This document shows positions 60,690 through 64,000 of a stretch of DNA of 64,000 nucleotides, one piece after another. Both the position numbers and the translations under genes were made by a program. How positions within the stretch are numbered: position 1 is the stretch's first letter; each line of letters begins with the position of its first letter. Source of the DNA: Trema orientale (lineage: Eukaryota; Streptophyta; Magnoliopsida; Rosales; Cannabaceae); assembly GCA_002914845.1 (NCBI GenBank), contig JXTC01000155.1, positions 1-64,000 on the forward strand, read 5' to 3'. The notes under the pieces were generated by a model. That model was given only the letters and a program-made list of their open reading frames with translations, made no database searches and was not told where the DNA came from.

Positions 60690-61540
60690 GATTTTGGTGG
60701 GGTGGCATGGCAATAATGATTAAAAAAAAAAGAACCATTGGAGGAGTTGGGATTTTTTAGTCTTGCCAAAGAATGAAAGTAATTTGGGACTTCGAAGCTT
60801 TCAATGAAGCTCTATTTGCAAAGTAAGGGTGGAGGGCTTATTCAAAATGGAAATTCACTGATCAGCCGTGTTCTCAAGGCAAAATTCTACCCAAGTACCT
60901 CTTTTATGGAAAGCCCAACTCCCCAGTGCTCCTTCTTTCACGTGGAGGAGCATTCTTTGGGGTTGAGAGAGTCTTACTCTTGATTTGCGATGGTGGATCA
61001 GGAATGGTGTTAAGGTGGAATCTGTATAAAGACCCATGGCTCTCACGACCATTCACATTTAGACCAATCACCTATAGCAACAATGTGGGGGAAAGGTAGA
61101 CATCTCGGATATTATTTTGATTCGCCCTCAGAGATGGAATGTCGAGTTAATAAATAATAATATGTTTTGAAGTGTAAACCGAGAGTGCATTGCTAGAACT
61201 CCACTCAGAAGAGAAGGCATTGAAGATACTCTTTCCTGGCATTACGACTCTAGAGGAGCTTATAGTGTTAAATCTTGTTATGAAGCTATCATGAATGATG
61301 AAAGCAGAGCTACAGGTTCACGTCCTAGTTTGAACGAAGAAATGGTGGTTATTGCTCTGGAGGTTGTGCATACAATAAGGTAAAACTAAACTGTTTATTT
61401 GGTGGTGTTTCTATGACACCATTCCTTCCTTAATTTGGCTTGAAGGGGGGTTGATTATTCGACTGTGTAAAAGATGTGTCGAGGAGGAGGAGGAACACTA
61501 TCCACACGCGTTGATTAGATGTAAGTGAGCAGAGGCGTGT
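60690..61540 (+). mobile_element. L1-type LINE, 3' part of ORF2, decayed
   Basis: Translated pieces in shifting frames match the region after the reverse transcriptase in plant L1 elements: a stretch like NLGLRSFQ followed by VFSRQNSTQVPLLW, then SFTWRSILWG, then DTLSWHYDSRGAYSVKSCYE (about 61218-61277), and finally a zf-RVT-like segment with a Cys/His pattern near 61460-61545. Several frameshifts and stops interrupt it and the 5' part is absent, so it is a 5'-truncated dead copy. No poly-A tail or target duplication could be identified. Confidence 0.7.
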
Positions 61541-61712
61541 TAGCCTGTTAGGTGTTGCGTGCATACTGGCTTTCTCTTTGCCAATGGAAAGCTGGTTCCT
61601 TTGTTGATCTCCTTATTGTTACGTCTTAGAAAGTTAACAAAAGCTGATCTTGAAAGTTTTAATTTGTGTAGTGCTTTGCATTGTGCGATCTTAAATCTAG
61701 ATTATTAGTCAA

Positions 61713-62225
61713 TGTCAGGAAAGGAAAGTCAACTAATAAATACGTTAAGATAGCATATGTGTTTTTTCTAATCGAAATGCGACCTCTTTCATATCGATAA
61801 TATGCGACCAGTAGGAAAAAAAACTGTATCAGGCTTCTTCAAATGGATAACCTGCGAAGAGAGGGAAACAAGTTTCTGGGTATAGATTAAGTAATTAATT
61901 ACTCCATTTAGGTTATTACCCAATTGTGTTGTTACCCGAAATTGTATCCTCTGATTATGTACTTTCCTATTTTCATAATTGGGAAATATTGAGCCACCCT
62001 CACCTATATAAAGGGAGCTCGGTCTTATAGTTTTTCACAACACAATCACTTCACTACACACTCTCTGTAATTCTCTCTTTGCTCTCAGCTTGAGACTTAG
62101 AGAAACTCTTGTAATTATCTAGAGGCTCATATTTTTTGGAGCTGAACCACTATAAAATTCTTGTCTTCTTATTTACTTTAATTTATCAACCATTTCATAC
62201 ACAAGCCACATCTTACAATTTTCTA
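61713..62225 (+). mobile_element. LTR-like segment, unclassified retroelement fossil
   Basis: The segment starts with TG, has a good TATA box (tatataaag, 62005-62013), a transcript-start-like cttcactacacactctctg and a downstream block with ggagctgaaccactataaaa as in R/U5 regions of plant LTRs. No coding region belonging to it is present. Limits and family are uncertain. Confidence 0.45.
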
Positions 62226-62418
62226 AATTCGTCGTTGACAAAACCTCCGTCAACACTTTGGAACCTATGATTTGAAAGGAACAATTTTATTCATAATGAC
62301 TTCTATAGACCTCCTAAATTGAATTCGTCGTCGTTGACAAAACCTCTGTTAACACCTTGGAACCTGTGGTTTGAAAGGAACAATTTTATTCATAATGACT
62401 CCGATAGACCTCCTGAAC
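62226..62418 (+). repeat. Tandem duplication, ~97-bp unit
   Basis: Two copies (62226-62321, 62322-62418) share cgttgacaaaacctc and ggaacaattttattcataat, with about eight differences. Each contains a small inverted pair cgttgac...gtcaac. The array lies between the LTR-like segment and the start of the second copia element. Confidence 0.8.
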
Positions 62419-62422
62419 TAGT

Positions 62423-64000
62423 TGTTATACATAATGCTATTACATATTGTATATAATTAGTTTTACTAGTAGGATTAGTTAGTTAGTTAAGTTTTTTGTT
62501 TCAGTTGTTACTTAGCTGGTGTACAGCTGGCATATCAGATATTTTATTGACAGCTAGTCACTTTGTATATATATATAGCCTCTATTGTATAGTTACAGAA
62601 TAATGAGAAGAATCCATTTTTACAAAGTTAATCCTAGCGTAATATGGTATCAGAGCAACTTGTTTGTCCGTACTCTGATTTCACCGACTCCATTACTGCT
62701 GGAGCTTCGTCTTGCTGTTCATTGACTCCATTGTTGTTGTTGCTGGAGTTTCTTCCTCGATTGAGTCCGGACCTCTTCAATTGAGTGTTTCTTCTTTTTC
62801 ATTCTATGGCGTTCCATAGTTCTCAAGCTTCGAGTCAATCTGTGCAGTCTGCCAATCGATCTGCCATTGACGAACCATCAAACTTGTACTTTCTTCACCA
62901 CTCTGACAGCCCAGGCTTGATTCTTGTTTCTCAGCCTCTTACTGGAGATAATTACGCTTCCTGGAGCCGTGCAATGAAGATTGCTTTATCAGTCAAGAAC
63001 AAGATTGGCTTCATCGAATGGCTCTCTTTTGAAACCTACAGGTACTAATCTTGATCTGCTTCAAGCTTGGAATCGTAACAATAACATGGTCATATCCTGG
63101 ATTTTGAACTCTGTTTCTAAAGATATATCTGCTAGTGTGATTTACTCTGATTCTGCTCAAGAGATTTGGGCTGATCTTAAAGATCGTTTTCAACAACATA
63201 ATGGCCCTCAGATCTTTCAATTGCGCCGAGAATTGATGAATCTTTCCCAAGCACAGAATACTGTTAGTGTATATTTCACGAAATTAAAGACTCTCTGGGA
63301 AGAATTAAACAATTATAGACCAGTTTGTACTTGCGGACAATGTACATGTGGTGGTGTTAAAGCTTTGAATGCTTACTACCAAATGGAATATATAATGTCC
63401 TTCCTGATGGGTCTTCATAACTCCTTTGCTCAAATTCGAGGCCAATTGTTGCTTATGGATCCCATGCCTCCTATAAACAAAGTATTTGCCTTAATTTATC
63501 AAGATGAACAACAGAGAAAACTTGGGATTCCTGGTTCTGATTCGGCAAACACCATGGCTTTTGCTGCTAAAGCTAATGGTTCCAAAAGTTCAGCACCTAC
63601 TTCAGGATATTTCAATACTAGTGGCAACAAAGGATTCAATAATTCTGGAGGTTACAGAGGACAGAAGAAAGAAAGACCCTTTTGTACCCATTGTCAATTT
63701 CATGGTCATACAATTGATCGTTGCTACAAGCTGCATGGTTATCCTCCTGGTTATCAACCACGACAGAGAGAAAATTCTCAGGCTTCTAATAATTCAGCTC
63801 CTGTTAATCAGGTTTCGGCTTATTCAAGTTCTTCTACTGTTAATGCTAATGATCAGCCTTGTGTTGGAAACTTCTTACAGAACCTGGATACTAACCAATA
63901 TCAATGTCTAATGAGCATGCTCTCAAATCATTTAGCTGCCTCTGTTAAAGCAGCAAGTAAGGATTCAGATGGTCCAAGTACATCATTCACCACAGGTATA
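62423..64000 (+). mobile_element. Ty1/copia element, 5' end; continues beyond the window
   Basis: A short LTR (62423 to about 62643, start tgttatac, TATA-like tatatatatag near 62568) is followed by the primer site TGGTATCAGAGC (62645-62656), a short leader, and gag from 62785 or 62803. The gag start (SQPLTGDNYASWSRAM) is typical of plant copia of the Ale/Retrofit kind, and a CCHC zinc knuckle lies near 63680-63740. The part in view shows a few breaks, so it is a fossil. Its 3' end and second LTR lie outside the window, so age cannot be judged. Confidence 0.85.

Overview
The window looks like nuclear DNA of a eudicot plant. It is strongly AT-rich, its genes carry GT-AG introns, and most of it consists of plant-type transposable elements: Ty1/copia and Ty3/gypsy remnants, an L1-type LINE tail, tRNA-derived SINEs, and many small inverted-repeat DNA elements. 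Two single ambiguous bases (N, at 44487 and 50031) show that this is an assembled sequence. I cannot fix the genus; the receptor kinase protein has a rosid-like look.

Only two host genes are clearly intact. The first, on the minus strand at 16619-17430, is a small glycine-rich RNA-binding protein of the GRP7/GRP8 (CCR2/CCR1) class: one RRM, then a long glycine-rich tail, with a single 296-bp intron inside the RRM. The second, on the plus strand at 54154-59671, is an LRR receptor-like kinase of the Arabidopsis At2g16250 type. I rebuilt it as four exons (903 residues), including a 23-nt microexon. Its kinase domain lacks the DFG and APE motifs and is probably a pseudokinase. A possible broken gene fragment lies on the minus strand near 41.97-42.48 kb.

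Layout: 0-7.1 kb is AT-rich repeats and a decayed minus-strand gypsy end. A Ty1/copia element with two LTRs and a 5-bp target duplication fills 7.1-13.7 kb. A three-level nest of DNA elements lies at 14.2-15.4 kb. The GRP gene at 16.6-17.6 kb sits between two similar G-box/GATAA/evening-element modules (15.73 and 18.52 kb). From 18.6 to 53 kb there is no convincing gene, but many copies of recurring repeat families, here called A-G, plus hAT-, Harbinger-, CACTA- and Mutator-like elements, a long copia LTR (33.7-35.5 kb), a solo LTR (43 kb) and a SINE (50.4 kb). The receptor kinase occupies 53.3-60.1 kb. It is followed by a LINE tail, an LTR-like segment with a ~97-bp tandem duplication, and the 5' end of a second copia element that runs off the window.

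The two genes have no evident functional link. I found no new multi-gene system. The points most worth following are the twin circadian-type modules and the cryptic splice donor around the GRP gene, the pseudokinase nature and upstream ORFs of the receptor kinase, and the well-resolved nested small DNA elements.
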